From Bradyrhizobium sp. (GTDB taxonomy: Bacteria > Pseudomonadota > Alphaproteobacteria > Rhizobiales > Xanthobacteraceae), in the NCBI GenBank assembly GCA_028290305.1, contig JAQGKC010000259.1:1-8053 (forward strand): 8,053 bases of DNA, written 5' to 3'. Position numbers and translations under genes: made by a program. Shown here piece after piece: positions 6,215-8,053 of this stretch. A model generated the notes under the pieces. It was not told the DNA's origin. It saw only the letters and a program-made list of their open reading frames with translations, and did not search any database. How positions within the stretch are numbered: position 1 is the stretch's first letter; the number at the start of each line of letters is the position of its first letter.

Positions 6215-6485
6215 ATAAAAGCCGACGCAGATGCCGCCGACGAAGAAAACGCCTCCGAGCCTCTCGATCAAGAGACGCACCCGTTTTTGCTGATCCTGGG
6301 TGGCAGGATAGACAATTTGCAGCCCGTGCTGCCAGCCGAGAATTCCTGCAGAAGCTCCACGAGGGTGCCGCCTTCAAGTCCGCTTCCACATCCCAAAGCG
6401 ATTTTCAGACTACGCCATATTAGAAGGCCGCACGCTCGCCAGCGGCTCTCGCGGAGCTCCGCATGATGGAAGCCGAGCGACGGGT
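6215..6485. other. Probable decayed coding sequence, no intact gene
   Basis: No open frame here has a credible start, ribosome site and protein-like composition together. Two stretches look protein-like without being intact. A plus-strand frame reads REFLQKLHEGAAFKSAS near 6337-6387, meets a TAG at 6421, and continues as KAARSPAALAELRMMEAER to a TGA at 6490. A minus-strand frame (6373 down to 6113) encodes a hydrophobic helix but lacks an ATG. Both may be gene remains, and chance in GC-rich DNA is also possible. Confidence 0.35.
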
Positions 6486-7394
6486 TCAATGAGCCGCGTC
6501 GCTCAATTCTTTCGAGCGGCGCAGACGCTCCCCATCCTGGCCGGGCGGCGCGCCAAACAGCCGCCGATACTCGCGGCTGAATTGCGACGGACTGTCATAC
6601 CCCACGGCAAAGCCGACGGCGGCGACGTCCTGCGACGACAACAGGAGCCGGGAGCGGGCTTCCTGCAAGCGTATCTGCTTCTGAAACTGGAGGGGGCTCA
6701 AGGATGTCACCGCCAGAAAATGACGGTGGAAGGATGTGAGGCTCATGCCGGCCATGTTCGCCAGATCCCCGATCCGGACGGTTTCGGCATAGTGGTCCCG
6801 AATCCACCGGATGGCTCGGCCGATCTGCGTCATGCGGCTGTCAGCAAGGCCGAGTTGGCGCACCATTGCGCCCTGCGCGCCGTTGATCAGTCGCCAAAGG
6901 ATTTCGCGCTCGATGGCCGGTGCCAGGACCGCAAGGTCCTCCGGCCGATCCAGCAGCCGAAGGAGCCGGACGATCGGATCGAGCAAGTCGTCCGTCAGGT
7001 CACTCACGGCAATGCCTGGCGGCTCGGTCTTGGCCTTTCGCGGCGCGCTCGTTTCCAGCAAGAGCGCGGCGATCACGTCGGGTTTCAGCTTCAGGCCGAA
7101 GCCGAGAAACGGCTCTGTAGCGCTGGCCTGCACGACGGACCCGCTCAACGGCAGATCGACCGAGAAGATGAGATACTGACCGGCGGCATAATCGAAAACC
7201 TGATTGCCCAGCACAACGCGCTTCGCGCCTTGCGCCACAAGCCCGAACGTTGGTTCAGCCAGCAGGGTCGGCTCAGCCATATACGCGAAAGGCGGCGTCG
7301 GCAGGTTCGACGCAGCAACCATGATGATGGGGAGGAGCCGGCGTGCTTGCCGCGCCTCCGCATGGCGGGCGATCAGCGCCCTTAATTCCCTCAT
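6486..7394 (-). CDS. AraC-family regulator with AraC_N domain (YqhC-like)
   Basis: This 302-residue regulator has two domains. Residues about 20-170 match the AraC-type N-terminal domain of the YqhC group: SNLPTPPFAYMAEPTLL (29-45), then FGLVAQGAKRVVLGNQVFDY (50-69) and GQYLIFSVDLPLSG (72-85). The C-terminal DNA-binding domain has a first HTH (VRIGDLANMAGMSLTSFHRHF, 206-226) and a second HTH with the AraC signature (VAAVGFAVGYDSPSQFSREYRRLFG, from about 257 to 281). E. coli YqhC senses reactive aldehydes and activates yqhD and dkgA, an aldo/keto reductase. Here the divergent neighbour is also an aldo/keto reductase, so it is the likely target. The start is uncertain. The ATG at 7394 lacks a good ribosome site, while TTG codons at 7415 (GGGGA 4 nt before it) and 7436 are in frame and would add 7 or 14 residues. 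The shorter form already contains the whole family domain. Confidence 0.9.
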   Translation of the reverse strand: MRELRALIARHAEARQARRLLPIIMVAASNLPTPPFAYMAEPTLLAEPTFGLVAQGAKRVVLGNQVFDYAAGQYLIFSVDLPLSGSVVQASATEPFLGFGLKLKPDVIAALLLETSAPRKAKTEPPGIAVSDLTDDLLDPIVRLLRLLDRPEDLAVLAPAIEREILWRLINGAQGAMVRQLGLADSRMTQIGRAIRWIRDHYAETVRIGDLANMAGMSLTSFHRHFLAVTSLSPLQFQKQIRLQEARSRLLLSSQDVAAVGFAVGYDSPSQFSREYRRLFGAPPGQDGERLRRSKELSDAAH

Positions 7395-7582
7395 GAGAGG
7401 GGCATCTGATCTCAATTTTTCCCCGTTCGCACACAATGCGGTGAATACATGATACTGCGCATTTTGGAAGGATTATGCAAGAGGCTGGCAGCTTCAATCT
7501 ACCGCCTTGGGTCTCCGGAATGGTTCGATGAAAGAAAGCGGCGAATTACCGCCCGCCGTTCTTCCCATCCCAGGAGATCGAT
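7395..7582. promoter_or_regulatory. Divergent control region between the AraC gene and the aldo/keto reductase gene
   Basis: The 188 bp between the two divergent starts must hold both promoters and any AraC-type sites. The clearest symmetry is AATGCG (7435-7440) with CGCATT (7458-7463), 6-bp arms 17 nt apart. I see no convincing -35/-10 pair on either strand. If the AraC gene uses its TTG starts, its coding region reaches 7415 or 7436 and overlaps part of this stretch. Confidence 0.4.
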
Positions 7583-8053
7583 ATGTCGCTCAATTCCTTC
7601 ATCACGCTGGGCCGTTCCGGATTGCACGTGAGCCCACTTTGCCTTGGGAGCATGACGTTTGGCGAAGACCTGGGATGGGGCGCCAGTGTCACGGACTCGG
7701 AAACCATGATTGCCGCCTATCTGGAGCGCGGCGGCAATTTCATCGACACCGCCAACGTCTATACCAACGGTCATTCCGAGAAGATCATCGGCGACTTCTT
7801 CGCAAAGAAGGGAAACCGCGATCGCGTCGTGATCGGCACAAAGTTCTGTTGCAGCCTGTTCGAGGGCGATCCGAACGGCGGCGGAGCGGGCCGCAAGGCG
7901 CTGATACAACAATGCGAAGCGTCGCTACGGCGCCTCCAGACCGACTATATCGACATCTACTGGCTGCATATCTGGGATCGCACCGCGCCGATCGAGGAAA
8001 CCTTGCGCGGGCTCGACGACCTCGTGGCCTCGGGCAAGGTCCGCTACATCGGC
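7583..8053 (+). CDS. Aldo/keto reductase, 5' part (cut by the window end)
   Basis: The first 157 residues of an NAD(P)H-dependent oxidoreductase with a TIM barrel are present; the family is usually about 320-350 residues, so about half is visible. The N-terminal strand reads ITLGRSGLHVSPLCLGSMTF (7-26), as in the YajO/Tas-like and plant-type AKR groups. All four catalytic residues are seen: Asp55 in FIDTANVY, Tyr60, Lys87 in GTKF and His129 in WLH. The usual SLRRLQTDYIDIYWLH (114-129) is intact. The C-terminal cofactor-binding part lies outside the window. AGGAG lies 6 nt upstream of the ATG, a strong ribosome site. It faces away from the YqhC-like regulator, suggesting induction by aldehydes or electrophiles. 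The particular substrate cannot be read from this part. Confidence 0.93.
   Translation, partial: MSLNSFITLGRSGLHVSPLCLGSMTFGEDLGWGASVTDSETMIAAYLERGGNFIDTANVYTNGHSEKIIGDFFAKKGNRDRVVIGTKFCCSLFEGDPNGGGAGRKALIQQCEASLRRLQTDYIDIYWLHIWDRTAPIEETLRGLDDLVASGKVRYIG

Noticed and set aside
7449..7631. Short plus-strand frame before the aldo/keto reductase
   Set aside because: It is Arg/Ser-rich, has no ribosome site, and runs into the reductase gene in another frame.
7499..7912. Minus-strand open frame of 137 codons under the aldo/keto reductase start
   Set aside because: It is antisense to a well-supported gene with all catalytic residues, and has no ribosome site or recognisable domain.
1..8053. tRNA, rRNA, CRISPR arrays, insertion sequences, integrases, phage genes
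   Set aside because: No cloverleaf-like segment, regular spaced repeats, transposase or integrase motifs, or terminal inverted repeats were seen on reading both strands.

Overview
The window looks like chromosomal DNA of an alphaproteobacterium, most likely the Bradyrhizobium/Rhodopseudomonas group (Nitrobacteraceae). The grounds are high GC with strong GC3 coding bias, recognisable Rhizobiales-type protein families, and small proteins that I remember from Bradyrhizobium. This placement is inference, because no rRNA or other marker is present.

From right to left, positions 5607 to 45 carry six genes, all on the minus strand, probably in two transcription units. The upstream unit is a TetR/AcrR-type repressor (4930-5607) followed after 42 bp by a patatin-like phospholipase lipoprotein (3694-4887). 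A pseudo-palindromic operator candidate (5644-5664) precedes the repressor. The downstream unit is a MarR-family regulator (3111-3608), an EmrA/HlyD-type membrane fusion protein (1847-3118), an EmrB-type 14-TM DHA2 drug transporter (316-1854) and a small secreted four-cysteine protein (45-275). The first two junctions of this unit each overlap by 8 nt (ATGGCTAA and ATGCCTGA). An AT-rich promoter with overlapping dyads sits just upstream of marR (3612-3650). This is a classic self-regulated EmrRAB-type efflux operon with a small periplasmic protein as a possible last cistron.

The middle (5608-6485) is poor in genes. It holds the TetR operator, a cluster of GC-rich palindromes (5809-5860), a short conserved-hypothetical gene (5897-6214) that seems to lack the middle of its family, and about 270 bp that looks like decayed coding sequence.

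The right end is a divergent pair: a YqhC-like AraC regulator (6486-7394, minus) and the 5' part of an aldo/keto reductase (7583 to the window end, plus). The arrangement parallels E. coli yqhC-yqhD-dkgA aldehyde detoxification.

Taken together the window is a stress and detoxification neighbourhood with three regulators, each next to its probable target. I do not see a clearly new defence or mobile system. The most unusual points are the Cys-rich protein attached to an Emr operon, the TetR-patatin pairing, and the TetR operator that faces decayed DNA rather than a divergent target gene.
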